The notes under the pieces were generated by a model. The model was given only the letters and a program-made list of their open reading frames with translations. It did not search any database and was not told the DNA's origin. Below, one piece after another: positions 36,335 through 46,453 of a DNA stretch of 64,000 bases. Position numbers and translations under genes: made by a program. The stretch spans positions 1 through 64,000 of the forward strand of contig CANQTC010000014.1 in the NCBI GenBank assembly GCA_947626675.1, written 5' to 3'. Within the stretch, counting starts at the first letter, position 1. Each line of letters starts with the position of its first letter. This stretch comes from an uncultured Coprococcus sp. (lineage in GTDB: Bacteria; Bacillota; Clostridia; Lachnospirales; Lachnospiraceae).

Positions 36335-39300
36335 CTATTTCATTTTCTTGTTTGCCGCGGCAAGCATCAGTTTGATTCTGTTTATCTGATTTACCTCAGA
36401 TGCACCCGGGTCATAGTCAACCGCAACGATATTTGCATCAGGGTAAGCTTCTCTTAAATGTTTGATGACACCTTTTCCTACAATATGATTCGGCAGGCAG
36501 GCAAATGGCTGGGCGCATACGATATTGGCAGCACCGCTGTTAATCAGCTCTATCATTTCACCTGTCAGGAACCAGCCTTCACCGGTTTGATTTCCTATTG
36601 AAACAAACGGTTTTGCATATTCAGCAAGCTTGCTGATATGAGGAGGCGCTTCAAAACGCTTGCTGGCATTCAGCGCATCTTTGGCAGGTTTTCTCATATG
36701 CTCAAGAAAAGCAATACCTGCATTGCTGATAACCGCACTTTTCTTTGTCTTACCAAGAAATTCATGTTTATAGTTGTTGTTATAGAAACAGTACATGAAG
36801 AAATCAAGTAAATCCGGCATAACAGCTTCTGCGCCTTCAGCCTCAAGCAAATCTACAAGATGGTTATTTGCTGACGGGAGGAATTTTACAAGTATCTCGC
36901 CTACAATTCCCACGCGTGGTTTTTTGATGTCAAGAAGCGGAAGCGTATCAAAGTCATGGACAATTCCGTTTATATTCTTTTTAAACTGTGCGGTGCTTCC
37001 GGATGCACGAAGGCTCTTCTGGCATATCTTTTTCCATTTTTCATGAAGTGCATTTGCAGAACCCGGTTCTTTTTCGTATGGCCTTGTTCTGTACAGACAT
37101 CTCATAAAGACATCGCCATAGATAATAGCCTGCATGGCACGTTTTAATATCTTGTAATTAATCGGAAAACCTGAATTTTTTTCAAATCCCTGGGCAGACA
37201 GCGCAATAACAGGTATCTGTCCATAGCCGGCTTTGGAAAGCGCACGTCTGATAAAACCTACATAGTTTGTAGCACGACAGCCGCCACCTGTCTGGCTCAT
37301 GATAACGGCAAGCTTGTTTACGTCATATTTTCCTGATGTTACGGCACTCATCAACTGACCAACGACGATAAGAGATGGGTAGCAGGCATCATTATTTACA
37401 TATTTCAGACCGATATCAATCGTTTCCTTTGTGGCATCAGGCAGAATTTCAATATTCAGTCCCATACAGGAAAAAGCAGGCGCCAGTAAATCAAAGTGAA
37501 TAGGTGACATCTGAGGTGCAAGCACCGTATAGTCTTTCATCATATCCTTTGTAAATTCAATCCGGTTTATGGCACTTGAAGAAGGACATGTTTTATAGTG
37601 CTGTTCGCGTCTGACATTTACCGCACTGATAAGAGAACGGATTCGGATTCTGGCTGCGCCGAGGTTGCTTACTTCATCAATCTTAAGCACTGTATAAATT
37701 TTGCCGGATTTTGTCAGTACATCGTTTACACAGTCTGTCGTAACAGCATCAAGACCACAGCCAAAGGAGTTCAACTGGATAAGCTCTAAGTTATCGCAAG
37801 TTTTAACGTAATTTGCTGCTTTATATAGTCTTGAATGATACATCCACTGGTCAGAGACAATAAGCGGTCGGTCTACATGACCTAAGTGTGCGATAGAGTC
37901 CTCTGTTAAGACTGCAATTTTATATGAATTGATAAGTTCAGGAAGACCATGATTGATTTCAGGGTCAATGTGATATGGACGACCTGCAAGTACAATTCCG
38001 AGTATGTCATTATCGTTGATATATCTGAGCGTTTCTTCACCCTTGTCCCTGATATCCTGTTTTACCTTTTCAGCTTCCTCATATGCGGCTCTGACAGCTT
38101 CCGCTATTTCTTCTATCGTTATATCATAGTACTTCTTTAGTTCTCTGTGAAGTCTCTTTACAAGCGCATCTTCATTATCAAGTGCAACGAAAGGTCTGAT
38201 AAACTGAATATGCTGCTCCTTCAGTTCTTCCATATTGTTTTTAATATTTTCTGCATAGGAAGTCACAATAGGGCAGTTATAGTGATTATTTGCATCTGGT
38301 GTTTCATTCATCTCGTAAGGTACGCAAGGGTAGAATATGGATGTAAGTCCCTGTTTTAAAAGCCACATAACATGTCCATGCGATATCTTCGCAGGATAAC
38401 ATTCAGACTCGCTAGGGATGGATTCAATTCCTAAGCTGTAGATATCCCTTGATGACTTTGGTGAAAGTACAACAGAAAATCCAAGCTTGGTAAGGAAGGT
38501 ATACCAGAATGGATAATTCTCATACATATTCAGAACTCTCGGTACACCAATCGTACCTCTTTTTGCCATATCAGGCGGAAGAGGGGTGTAGTCAAATATT
38601 CTATTCAGCTTATATTCAAACAGATTTGGGATGTTATCTGCATTTTTCTTAAGCCCTATTCCCTTTTCACAACGGTTACCGGTAATGAAACGCTTTCCGT
38701 TTGAAAATTGATTAATCGTAAGCAGACAGTTATTCGTACATCCTTTACATCTTGTCATGGATGTTTCATAGGTAAGGCTTATGATTTCATCAATAGAAAG
38801 CATCGATGTTTTAAAACCGGCCTTATATTTACTTCTGGCTATCAGCGCAGCGCCGAATGCGCCCATGATGCCTGATATATCAGGTCTGACAGCCTCTCGT
38901 CCCGATATAATCTCAAATGATTTTAAAACAGCATCATTATAGAAAGTACCACCCTGAACAACAATATGCTTTCCTAAATCCTTTGGGTCGGTAAGCTTGA
39001 TAACTTTAAGCAGGGCATTTTTGATAACCGAATAGGCAAGTCCTGCTGATATATCTGCAACAGAAGCGCCTTCTTTTTGTGCCTGTTTTACTTTGGAGTT
39101 CATGAATACTGTACAACGTGAACCGAGGTCAATCGGATGTTTTGCAGTAACGGCAAGTTTGGCGAAATCAGCGATTTCATAATTCAGCGATTTTGCAAAT
39201 GTTTCAATAAAAGAGCCGCAGCCTGATGAACAGGCTTCGTTCAGCATAACATTGTCGACTACTTTATTCTTTATTTTAATGCACTTCATATCCTGACCGC

Positions 39301-40552
39301 CGATGTCAAGAATGCAGTCTACCTCCGGGTCAAAAAATGCAGCGGCAGTATAATGGGCGATGGTTTCAACTTCACCGAAATCAAGCTGAAGCGCCTGCTT
39401 AATAAGCGCTTCGCCATATCCGGTTGAGCATGAACCGGATATAACTGCACCTTCAGGAAGAATTTCATAGATTTCCTTTATCGCCCTTATCGTTGTATTC
39501 AGCGGACTTCCGTTATTGCTGCTGTAGAAATCGTAAAGCAGTTCGCCGTCTGCGCCTACAAGCGCTACCTTTGTGGTGGTAGAACCGGCATCCACACCGA
39601 TAAAGCAGTTTCCTTTATATGTTTTGATATCACCACGTTTTACGGCGTATTGATTATGCTCTTTCTTAAATTCTTCATAGGCGTCATCATTTTCAAATAA
39701 TGGTGCAAGTCTTTCTACATCAACAGCCAGCTTGAGGTCTTTTGAAAGCGTATCTGATAATTCAGAAAGCGTAGTTGTAATTGTTTCTTTTGAATGAAGT
39801 GCAGCACCGACAGCCGCAAACAAATGCGAATGTTCAGGATCAATAATCGCATCATCAGACAGATGAAGTGTTCTGATAAATGCATTTTTCAGTTCAGGCA
39901 GGAAATGAAGGGGACCGCCGAGAAAAGCAACATTTCCCTTAATCGGCTTCCCACATGCAAGACCTGAAATTGTCTGATTGACAACAGCCTGAAAGATGGA
40001 AGCAGCAAGATTCGGTTTGGTTGCACCTTCATTGATAAGTGGTTGTATATCTGTTTTTGCAAATACACCGCAACGGGCCGCTATAGGATAGATGGTGTCA
40101 TAATCCTTTGCATAATCATTAAGACCTGATGCGTCGGTCTGGAGAAGCGATGCCATCTGGTCGATAAATGAACCGGTACCGCCGGCACAGACACCATTCA
40201 TTCGTTGCTCGATACCATTTGTAAAGTAAATAATTTTTGCATCCTCACCGCCAAGCTCTATGGCGACGTCTGTGTCAGGGGCATAGTCCGAGAGTGCCTC
40301 CGATACACAGACCACCTCCTGCATAAAAGGGATTCCGATAAGCTCAGCAAGTGCAAGACCACCTGAGCCTGTTATACATGGATGAACCGTTATATTATTC
40401 AGTTTTTCACAAGCTTCATTTACAAGAAACTTCAGTGTCTCTTTGATATTTGCGTAGTGGCGTTTATAATCTGAAAACAATATATGATGCTTTTCATCCA
40501 GTACAGCCACTTTTACAGTTGTTGAACCAATATCAATTCCTAATGTGTACAT
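36335..40552 (-). CDS. 2-hydroxyacyl-CoA dehydratase activase-related protein (multi-domain)
   Basis: About 1405 residues from the ATG at 40552 (ggaagg upstream; the ATG five codons earlier overlaps that site). Two ASKHA-type BcrA/BadF ATPase domains are fused: [16 protein letters not shown] and [16 protein letters not shown] begin each, and cysteine motifs ([11 protein letters not shown]) resemble the [4Fe-4S] cluster site of HgdC. CKGCTNNC follows, then DUF2229 and a dehydratase-D-like region with several Cys. Known homologs activate radical dehydratases; for these giant fused forms the substrate is unknown. No dehydratase gene is adjacent. Confidence 0.85.
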   Translation of the reverse strand: MYTLGIDIGSTTVKVAVLDEKHHILFSDYKRHYANIKETLKFLVNEACEKLNNITVHPCITGSGGLALAELIGIPFMQEVVCVSEALSDYAPDTDVAIELGGEDAKIIYFTNGIEQRMNGVCAGGTGSFIDQMASLLQTDASGLNDYAKDYDTIYPIAARCGVFAKTDIQPLINEGATKPNLAASIFQAVVNQTISGLACGKPIKGNVAFLGGPLHFLPELKNAFIRTLHLSDDAIIDPEHSHLFAAVGAALHSKETITTTLSELSDTLSKDLKLAVDVERLAPLFENDDAYEEFKKEHNQYAVKRGDIKTYKGNCFIGVDAGSTTTKVALVGADGELLYDFYSSNNGSPLNTTIRAIKEIYEILPEGAVISGSCSTGYGEALIKQALQLDFGEVETIAHYTAAAFFDPEVDCILDIGGQDMKCIKIKNKVVDNVMLNEACSSGCGSFIETFAKSLNYEIADFAKLAVTAKHPIDLGSRCTVFMNSKVKQAQKEGASVADISAGLAYSVIKNALLKVIKLTDPKDLGKHIVVQGGTFYNDAVLKSFEIISGREAVRPDISGIMGAFGAALIARSKYKAGFKTSMLSIDEIISLTYETSMTRCKGCTNNCLLTINQFSNGKRFITGNRCEKGIGLKKNADNIPNLFEYKLNRIFDYTPLPPDMAKRGTIGVPRVLNMYENYPFWYTFLTKLGFSVVLSPKSSRDIYSLGIESIPSESECYPAKISHGHVMWLLKQGLTSIFYPCVPYEMNETPDANNHYNCPIVTSYAENIKNNMEELKEQHIQFIRPFVALDNEDALVKRLHRELKKYYDITIEEIAEAVRAAYEEAEKVKQDIRDKGEETLRYINDNDILGIVLAGRPYHIDPEINHGLPELINSYKIAVLTEDSIAHLGHVDRPLIVSDQWMYHSRLYKAANYVKTCDNLELIQLNSFGCGLDAVTTDCVNDVLTKSGKIYTVLKIDEVSNLGAARIRIRSLISAVNVRREQHYKTCPSSSAINRIEFTKDMMKDYTVLAPQMSPIHFDLLAPAFSCMGLNIEILPDATKETIDIGLKYVNNDACYPSLIVVGQLMSAVTSGKYDVNKLAVIMSQTGGGCRATNYVGFIRRALSKAGYGQIPVIALSAQGFEKNSGFPINYKILKRAMQAIIYGDVFMRCLYRTRPYEKEPGSANALHEKWKKICQKSLRASGSTAQFKKNINGIVHDFDTLPLLDIKKPRVGIVGEILVKFLPSANNHLVDLLEAEGAEAVMPDLLDFFMYCFYNNNYKHEFLGKTKKSAVISNAGIAFLEHMRKPAKDALNASKRFEAPPHISKLAEYAKPFVSIGNQTGEGWFLTGEMIELINSGAANIVCAQPFACLPNHIVGKGVIKHLREAYPDANIVAVDYDPGASEVNQINRIKLMLAAANKKMK

Positions 40553-40742
40553 AAAACAACCTTCCATTTCTAAATAATTTTTTATCTGAAAGTTTATAAA
40601 ATACGTTTATTTGAGCTTCTGTGACATAATTGTCGTAGAAACTACTTTATTATAGAGTAAGGAAGCATAAAAAACAATATTTTTATTAAAACTTAACGAA
40701 TATCAATTTATGGAATAGTATATAAAAAAAGGATTTTTTAAG

Positions 40743-41108
40743 ATGAATATGAATTTTGAAAATTGCAATGGTATTATACATGTAGTGAAAAAAGGAGATA
40801 CTTTATATAAGATTTCAAGGATGCATAATGTAAACTTAAGTGATATTATATCGGCGAACCCATATGTAAATGTCTATAATATGCAGCCGGGAGAAGAAAT
40901 ATGCGTTCCTGTACAGGGGGGATGTCAGGAGATGATGTATACTGTGAAAGCAGGAGATACCTTTGAAGAGGTTATGCGTAATCTGGGAACAGCGCCGGAT
41001 GATTTGTTCAGATTGAATCCGGACTTATATAAAGTACCTGTAACAGAAGGTCTTGTTATCAAGGGAACATGTGAAGAATATGGTGTTATGCCATTAAATC
41101 AAGTCTGA
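40743..41108 (+). CDS. Double LysM-domain protein
   Basis: 121 residues holding two LysM repeats (HVVKKGDTLYKISRMHNV... and YTVKAGDTFEEVMRNLGT...). There is no clear signal peptide or membrane segment, so it may be a spore-associated or cytoplasmic-retained wall-binding protein. The second repeat is degenerate. Preceded by TATATAA-rich sequence and aaaagga as ribosome site. Confidence 0.85.
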   Translation: MNMNFENCNGIIHVVKKGDTLYKISRMHNVNLSDIISANPYVNVYNMQPGEEICVPVQGGCQEMMYTVKAGDTFEEVMRNLGTAPDDLFRLNPDLYKVPVTEGLVIKGTCEEYGVMPLNQV

Positions 41109-41163
41109 TTGTCGCATTTCCTGTCTTTTTCATAAGAGATAAGGATAATTTAAGAAGAAATAA

Positions 41164-41200
41164 CAATGCCTATCCTGTCTTGTTTGCAGGATAGGCATTG
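41164..41200. terminator. Hairpin after the LysM gene
   Basis: caatgcctatcctg and caggataggcattg form a perfect 14-bp stem with a 9-base loop. The minus strand is followed by ttatttctt, the plus strand is not U-rich, so termination efficiency for the LysM gene is uncertain. Confidence 0.6.
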
Positions 41201-41234
41201 TCGATAATAAACAAATCAAAAGTTTTTTAAGATG

Positions 41235-41263
41235 TTGTAAACTTTTAATTTATATTATATAAT
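41235..41263 (+). promoter_or_regulatory. Promoter of rhomboid-like gene
   Basis: TTGTAA, exactly 17 bases, TATAAT, about 90 bases before the gene start. The long leader contains no clear riboswitch. Confidence 0.6.
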
Positions 41264-41352
41264 TCATAAAGTATACTTGAATATGCAAAGAAGCCCATTG
41301 GCTTTTCGGTAATGAGCCGTTTACTATAGATTTATAAGGAGATTATGGATAT

Positions 41353-42267
41353 ATGAGTTTGATGAATAAAATGCAGCGCAAATTCGGCAGGTATGCTATT
41401 AGAAATTTGTCCTTGTATCTTATGATAGGATATGCAATAGGATATGTTCTTTATATGTTTGTACCAAGTGTTTTGGGGTATCTGACGCTTGTGCCTTCCC
41501 TTGTTATGAAAGGACAAGTCTGGAGACTTTTTACATGGGTTATTACACCGCCGCGCGGAATAAGCATATGGGTAATCGTTATGCTGATATTTTACTATAG
41601 CATTGGAACGCAGTTAGAAAGGACAATGGGAACTTTTTTATATAACGTTTATATTATAGGCGGTATGCTTATTACTATGGTTGGCTCAATGCTGACATAT
41701 ATTGTATGTCATTATATGCTTAATATGAGCGATTGGGCTATACAGGGGGTAGATTACAGTTATTTTAATGAACTTACGAAGATGGCAGGCGATGAAGTAA
41801 CAAGCATTTTGGTACTGCCGCCATATTGTGTTTCTACCTATTATATTATGATGACGATATTTCTTGCTATAGCTGTGTGTTATCCGGATATGACTGTACT
41901 TTATGCCATGATTATTCCTATTAAGATGAAATGGCTGTCTGTAATATATCTTTTGTTTGCAGCATATGACTTCAAACAAACATCTACAATTATGGGACGT
42001 GCGAATATTGTACTTTCCTTAGTAAGCTTTGGAATATTTTATTTTAGTACTAAAAATATCAGGCGTTTTTCGCCGAAGCAGATTAAGCGGCGGAGAAATT
42101 ATGCAAAACAGGTCAGGACAAATCAGGCGGAAAATGTTACACACAGATGTGCTGTATGCGGAATTACAGATAAAGAAGCGCCTGATATGCAGTTCCGGTA
42201 TTGTTCAAAGTGTAAAGGCAATAAGGAATATTGTCAGGAGCATCTGTTTACCCATACACATGTGTAA
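41353..42267 (+). CDS. Rhomboid-like membrane protein with C-terminal zinc-binding tail
   Basis: 304 residues with about six membrane segments. GQVWRLFTWVITPP and the FLYNVYIIGG region resemble the rhomboid/Der1 fold. I see neither the GxSG nucleophile loop nor the paired His, so it is probably not a protease. The cytosolic tail has CAVCG...CSKCKGNKEYC and ends HLFTHTHV, a likely zinc site. First gene of a possible four-gene run; function unknown. Confidence 0.7.
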   Translation: MSLMNKMQRKFGRYAIRNLSLYLMIGYAIGYVLYMFVPSVLGYLTLVPSLVMKGQVWRLFTWVITPPRGISIWVIVMLIFYYSIGTQLERTMGTFLYNVYIIGGMLITMVGSMLTYIVCHYMLNMSDWAIQGVDYSYFNELTKMAGDEVTSILVLPPYCVSTYYIMMTIFLAIAVCYPDMTVLYAMIIPIKMKWLSVIYLLFAAYDFKQTSTIMGRANIVLSLVSFGIFYFSTKNIRRFSPKQIKRRRNYAKQVRTNQAENVTHRCAVCGITDKEAPDMQFRYCSKCKGNKEYCQEHLFTHTHV

Positions 42268-42311
42268 GGAAATAAAGCTGATTTTTATGACAGAATTAGG
42301 AGAAAGATAAA

Positions 42312-43739
42312 ATGTATAATGATGATAAGAAGTTAATAACCGATATAAAAAGAAGAAAAGACCTTGATAAAAATCTGCCGTTATTTGCGGACAAGGTATA
42401 TTGTGCCGATTTTGAATATGCATGTCATAAGTTTACACTGAATTATTTTACGATAAAGGAGATGCTTGAGGATAAAGATATCGCTGATGATTCCTATATA
42501 TATGAATGTATCATGGGAATTGACAAGCTTGTCGGAATATATTTGGCAGATGACAGGGACGTGTGCGATGCAGACGATATAAACTTTATGAATCATATGC
42601 GTAATATGGTTACAAAGAAGATGAAGATTCTTACATCATATACGGATGCATTTGAATTATACGAGTATATATTAAACAGAAAAGAATATTGTTTCCCTGA
42701 AAATGAGGATTCGGAGACAGAAGAGGCATTTTCAGATTACAACGCAGATACATTTGCTGCCGAAATTTTTAATTATATATTTCAAGATAATGATAAGGTG
42801 GTCGTCAACACCAAAATTCAGTCGATGCTCGGACAGCTTCCACTTCGTATGACGAAAAGTAAGTTTTACGATATATTAGGACAGACATTAACGATATATA
42901 ATGGGTTGGAAAAAGGTTCTGTGGATGAATTTGCAGAGACTGTTGTTACGACAGCGCTGCTGTCCCTGCCGGAGGGATTTACTACCGAATATACCGGACT
43001 TTATGATGCGTTGTCCATTTTGAAAAGTGCAGACTATTCTGATTTGAGTTATGAAGAATATAAAAAGCTGGTGGCAGTACTGGATAAAAGTGCAGCGTTT
43101 ATCAATGATGTGGTATCTGACTATATGATGCTGATAGAGCTTATCAACGATTTGTATGCCATGATGCTTTCCTGCAAGATGAAAAATCATATCTCAGATG
43201 GATGTATGCGTGCCATCAAGGTTATATCGGGTATTCATGAAGCAATTGAGACGAATAGGGAAATTTCAGACGATATATATCATTTATTGATATCTGTTGA
43301 GGGATTTCAGGAGGAAGCAGGAGAACACAGGCTTATGTTGGATGCGGTGGTTACTGATATTTATACATCCTATGCAGATGAGATTGCAGAAATCGGAATG
43401 GAAGATGTTTATAAGAAGATGGATGTATTGGATAAGCTTTTGTCAGGCAGTATGTTTGCAGATATTGAAGAGAAGAATGTGTATGATACAAGTCCTGCGG
43501 ACTCTGAATATATCATTTCAGTGAAAGACGGTCTGATAGAAAAATTTACACAATTATTTTCAGAGAATAATATGGTATTTAACCGGGCTGTTATGGCAAA
43601 AATCTTATCAGGGATTCCTGTGTTTTTTAACAGCCAGCAGGAGATAAAGGACTATATAGAGTATTCACTCAATCACTGCAGCAATAGAAGCGAGGTAAAA
43701 GCGAGCTATATTGTTATAAAACAGATGATGGAGGAGTAA
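42312..43739 (+). CDS. Helical protein of unknown function
   Basis: 475 residues, acidic and mostly helical, without membrane segments or a catalytic motif I recognise. It lies 44 bases after the rhomboid-like gene with aggagaaag as ribosome site. The composition (many Asp/Glu/Tyr) is like other Lachnospiraceae housekeeping-region proteins of unknown role. Confidence 0.7.
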   Translation: MYNDDKKLITDIKRRKDLDKNLPLFADKVYCADFEYACHKFTLNYFTIKEMLEDKDIADDSYIYECIMGIDKLVGIYLADDRDVCDADDINFMNHMRNMVTKKMKILTSYTDAFELYEYILNRKEYCFPENEDSETEEAFSDYNADTFAAEIFNYIFQDNDKVVVNTKIQSMLGQLPLRMTKSKFYDILGQTLTIYNGLEKGSVDEFAETVVTTALLSLPEGFTTEYTGLYDALSILKSADYSDLSYEEYKKLVAVLDKSAAFINDVVSDYMMLIELINDLYAMMLSCKMKNHISDGCMRAIKVISGIHEAIETNREISDDIYHLLISVEGFQEEAGEHRLMLDAVVTDIYTSYADEIAEIGMEDVYKKMDVLDKLLSGSMFADIEEKNVYDTSPADSEYIISVKDGLIEKFTQLFSENNMVFNRAVMAKILSGIPVFFNSQQEIKDYIEYSLNHCSNRSEVKASYIVIKQMMEE

Positions 43740-43757
43740 AATATAACGGGTGATTAG

Positions 43758-44078
43758 ATGATAATAGATAAACAGCTTTATGTTGGATGTATGTCTGACC
43801 GGAATATAATAAAGATAATCAGAAAAATTAAAAGATTCAGCTCCTGTACAGGTGTGTATGTTGTGACATTGCCATTATTCCATGATGGTATATTAGAGAT
43901 TTACAATGTAAATGAATTTATGCAGCCGGTATACAGAAATATGGATGATAAGATACATATTGTAGGAATCGCATCCACAAGAAGTGCGGCTGTTTATCTG
44001 GTAAAAGATATTATCGATGATGTATATAAAAAAACAGGCGGGTTTGATATGAATGCATACTTTTCTGCCGCAGACTAA
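43758..44078 (+). CDS. Small conserved-looking protein of unknown function
   Basis: 106 residues of mixed alpha/beta (MIIDKQLYVGCMSDRNIIK, then TGVYVVTLPL and IHIVGIASTRSAAVYLVKDI). Nineteen bases after the previous gene. No family recognised. Confidence 0.65.
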   Translation: MIIDKQLYVGCMSDRNIIKIIRKIKRFSSCTGVYVVTLPLFHDGILEIYNVNEFMQPVYRNMDDKIHIVGIASTRSAAVYLVKDIIDDVYKKTGGFDMNAYFSAAD

Positions 44079-44113
44079 AATGCTGATAACATTTTTTTGG
44101 AAAGGAAATAGGT

Positions 44114-45031
44114 ATGGTGCATGTGCTTTTGCTAATCCTGAAAATATTGCTGATGACGGTACTTGTGCTGTTAGGGCTGGTATTGCTTCTATTGCTGTTG
44201 GTATTACTTGTACCTGTAAGATATAGGGCATATGCCGAGAAGCACGACCTCCTTCTTGCAAAATTAAAAGTTTCTTTTATGGGATTTGTGTTGTGCCTGA
44301 AAGCAATATATGATGAAAAGGGTTTTCATTATAAGCTAAAATTATTTGGCGGAACGCTTCTGGCAAGTGAGGATAGTATAACAGATGGTGAAGCGGGCAA
44401 TAATATTAAGGCTTGGAAATTAGAAAGTAAAAAAGAGAATGAAAAGGAAGAGGAAAAAGATATTATCGATAAAACCTTTGAGGAACATATAGATGCAGAA
44501 GGGTTGGAACAGGAGGATGAAGCATTCCTTTTTCATCAATCAGACTTTGAAGAAGAAAAAACGGGTATAAGAAAGAAAATAGGAATGTTTCTTGACAATA
44601 CGGTATCGGGTATCAAAAACAAAGTATGTGGGCTCATTCATAAGTTCCGGATGCTTAAGGCAAAGGTGGAAGAATACAAACGCTTTTTAAGGCATAATGA
44701 AACAAAAGAAACCTTGAAATCTGTGAAAAAGGGCGTTCTTAAGATATTGAAGCATTTGAAACCGACACAGATAAAAGGGGAACTGCTGTATGGAGCAGGC
44801 AATCCTGCATCGACAGGAAAGCAGCTTGGATATATGAGTATTGCGCTTCCGTTCTATTATGATAAGGTAGATATAACACCCGACTTTTCAAAGAAAGTTT
44901 TGGAGGGATACATATCTGTAAAGGGACGTGTACGACTTGGAAGTCTGGCAGTTTATCTGCTTCAGATGATACTGAATAAGAATACAATGGCGACCATAAA
45001 ACGATTTAAGAAGATATCAGGAGGAAAATAA
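44114..45031 (+). CDS. DUF2953 membrane protein
   Basis: 305 residues. A Leu-rich N-terminal membrane helix (LLLILKILLMTVLVLLGLVL) is followed by VPVRYRAYAE, an acidic low-complexity middle and a C-terminal DUF2953 region ending KRFKKISGGK. In clostridia this family is paired with the GerW/YtfJ gene, as here (1-base gap), which suggests a role in sporulation. Confidence 0.8.
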   Translation: MVHVLLLILKILLMTVLVLLGLVLLLLLLVLLVPVRYRAYAEKHDLLLAKLKVSFMGFVLCLKAIYDEKGFHYKLKLFGGTLLASEDSITDGEAGNNIKAWKLESKKENEKEEEKDIIDKTFEEHIDAEGLEQEDEAFLFHQSDFEEEKTGIRKKIGMFLDNTVSGIKNKVCGLIHKFRMLKAKVEEYKRFLRHNETKETLKSVKKGVLKILKHLKPTQIKGELLYGAGNPASTGKQLGYMSIALPFYYDKVDITPDFSKKVLEGYISVKGRVRLGSLAVYLLQMILNKNTMATIKRFKKISGGK

Positions 45032-45032
45032 A

Positions 45033-45440
45033 ATGGCGAATATGAATGTAGAAGGTACACTTGGAACATTATTTAAGGGGATGGATGGATTTGTTTCATC
45101 GAAATCCGTTGTAGGAGAGCCGATATATGCAGGTGACTCCATTATCATTCCGTTGCTGGACGTGAATTTTGGTATGGCAGCAGGTGCGTTTAACAAACAG
45201 ACAGGAAATAATGCAGCAGGCGGTATCGGTGCAAAACTCAGTCCTTCCGCAGTCCTTGTGATATCAAATGGGCAGACCCGGCTGGTGAATATAAAAAATC
45301 AGGATGCGGTTACAAAAGCAATGGATATGGCGCCTGAAATTGTTGATAAGATAATAGGGCTTTTCAAAAAGGATAAAACAGAAGAGGAAAAGGCTGTAGA
45401 TAGTGCAATCGAAGGTATCACAAATTCAGACGAAGAATAA
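45033..45440 (+). CDS. ytfJ: GerW/YtfJ-family sporulation protein
   Basis: 135 residues. The Gly-rich core (GDSIIIPLLDVNFGMAAGAF, then GGIGAKLSPSAVLVI) is characteristic of GerW/YtfJ, which in Bacillus is needed for normal spore germination. Translationally linked to the DUF2953 gene (aggaggaaaat before the start). Confidence 0.88.
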   Translation: MANMNVEGTLGTLFKGMDGFVSSKSVVGEPIYAGDSIIIPLLDVNFGMAAGAFNKQTGNNAAGGIGAKLSPSAVLVISNGQTRLVNIKNQDAVTKAMDMAPEIVDKIIGLFKKDKTEEEKAVDSAIEGITNSDEE

Positions 45441-45455
45441 AATAGTTATTTTATC

Positions 45456-45502
45456 AATAACCACGGCATATAATGTATAACAACGGATATGCGTGGTTAT
45501 TT
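45456..45502 (+). terminator. Hairpin after the GerW gene
   Basis: aataaccacg and cgtggttatt pair around a ~27-base loop containing a smaller cat/atg stem. The end of the stem overlaps the start region of the next small gene, so it may act as both terminator and translational control. Confidence 0.55.
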
Positions 45503-45504
45503 GA

Positions 45505-45639
45505 GTGAAAAAAATATTTGGATTTGCCCTGTTCTTTTTAGCAACAGGGATGATAATCGGTTTTTTTGTAGGTGGTTTTATTGAATTTTTAATTATAGTG
45601 ATATTATTGCTGGTGTCCTATATTTTATTTTGCAGATAA
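45505..45639 (+). CDS. Small two-helix membrane protein
   Basis: 44 residues from GTG: MKKIFGFALFFLATGMIIGF, then a second hydrophobic segment ending LLLVSYILFCR. Tiny proteins of this type (two helices, a Gly-Met turn and a terminal YxLFC) are frequent in Lachnospiraceae. The ribosome site is weak and lies in the arm of the preceding hairpin. A terminator follows directly. Confidence 0.6.
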   Translation: MKKIFGFALFFLATGMIIGFFVGGFIEFLIIVILLLVSYILFCR

Positions 45640-45650
45640 AAAGGGTAAGA

Positions 45651-45682
45651 AAAAAGACCGCTCTCAAAGATGCGGTCTTTTT
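45651..45682. terminator. Bidirectional terminator between small membrane gene and rpmB
   Basis: aaaaagaccgc and gcggtcttttt, with U-runs on both strands, between two converging genes. Confidence 0.9.
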
Positions 45683-45697
45683 AACATCGTAAAGGGA

Positions 45698-45883
45698 TTA
45701 AGCACGCTCAACTTTACCAGATCTTAAACATGAGGTACAAACGTAAATTCTCTTTGGAGAACCATCAACGATAGCCCTTACAGATTTAACGTTTGATTTC
45801 CACATCTTATTTGATCTTCTATGAGAATGGCTCACCTTTATACCAAAATGAGCACCTTTATCACAAATTGAACACTTTGCCAT
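45698..45883 (-). CDS. rpmB: 50S ribosomal protein L28
   Basis: 61 residues with the L28 pattern: MAKCSICDKGAHFG, HSHRRSNKMWKSNVKSV, CTSCLRSGKV. Two CxxC pairs mark the zinc-binding form. Strong ribosome site (aggaggtgc). Conserved position beside the asp23-like/fakA/recG genes on the other strand, as in Bacillus (rpmB-yloU-yloV). Confidence 0.97.
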   Translation of the reverse strand: MAKCSICDKGAHFGIKVSHSHRRSNKMWKSNVKSVRAIVDGSPKRIYVCTSCLRSGKVERA

Positions 45884-46078
45884 GATAGCACCTCCTTCAA
45901 TATATTAAACTTATTTTAAATGCCTAAATTCACAACAAAACTTATTTTAACAGATAATGCGTTCATATGCAAGTACAAATTTAAAAAGTTTCTATTTATT
46001 TTTATATGCTTTATGGTATAATATACACTAAATGTAAATATTTAACAGATTTGAGTAATAAAGGAGGCGTGTTTTTCG

Positions 46079-46438
46079 ATGAAAGAATATATAAAAGGCG
46101 ATATGGGCAGCGTAAGTCTGGATGAAAATGTTGTTGCCCAGGTAGCGGGACTTACGGCGCTTGATTGTTTTGGCATTGTCGGAATGGGAATCGTGAGTGT
46201 CAAAGATGGTATCGTGAAGCAACTTAGAAGGGATAATGTTTCTAAGGGCGTCAATGTGAAATTTGATGAAAATGATGATATTATTATAGAATTTCACATT
46301 GTTGTAGCTTATGGCGTCAGTATAAAGGCTGTTACAGATAATCTGATGCAGTCTGTAAAATATAAAGTAGAAGATTTTACATCGCTTAGGGTGAGTAAGA
46401 TTAATGTCTTCGTGGAAGATGTCAAGGTAATGGATTAA
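46079..46438 (+). CDS. Asp23/Gls24-family protein (YloU-like)
   Basis: 119 residues. The Asp23 core GSVSLDENVVAQVAGLTAL and the final VNVFVEDVKV-type strand are present. The Bacillus ortholog precedes the fatty acid kinase gene, as here. A TATAAT at 46019-46024 probably starts the operon. The exact role is unknown; the family is linked to the envelope. Confidence 0.9.
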   Translation: MKEYIKGDMGSVSLDENVVAQVAGLTALDCFGIVGMGIVSVKDGIVKQLRRDNVSKGVNVKFDENDDIIIEFHIVVAYGVSIKAVTDNLMQSVKYKVEDFTSLRVSKINVFVEDVKVMD

Positions 46439-46453
46439 TTGGAGGAACTTATT

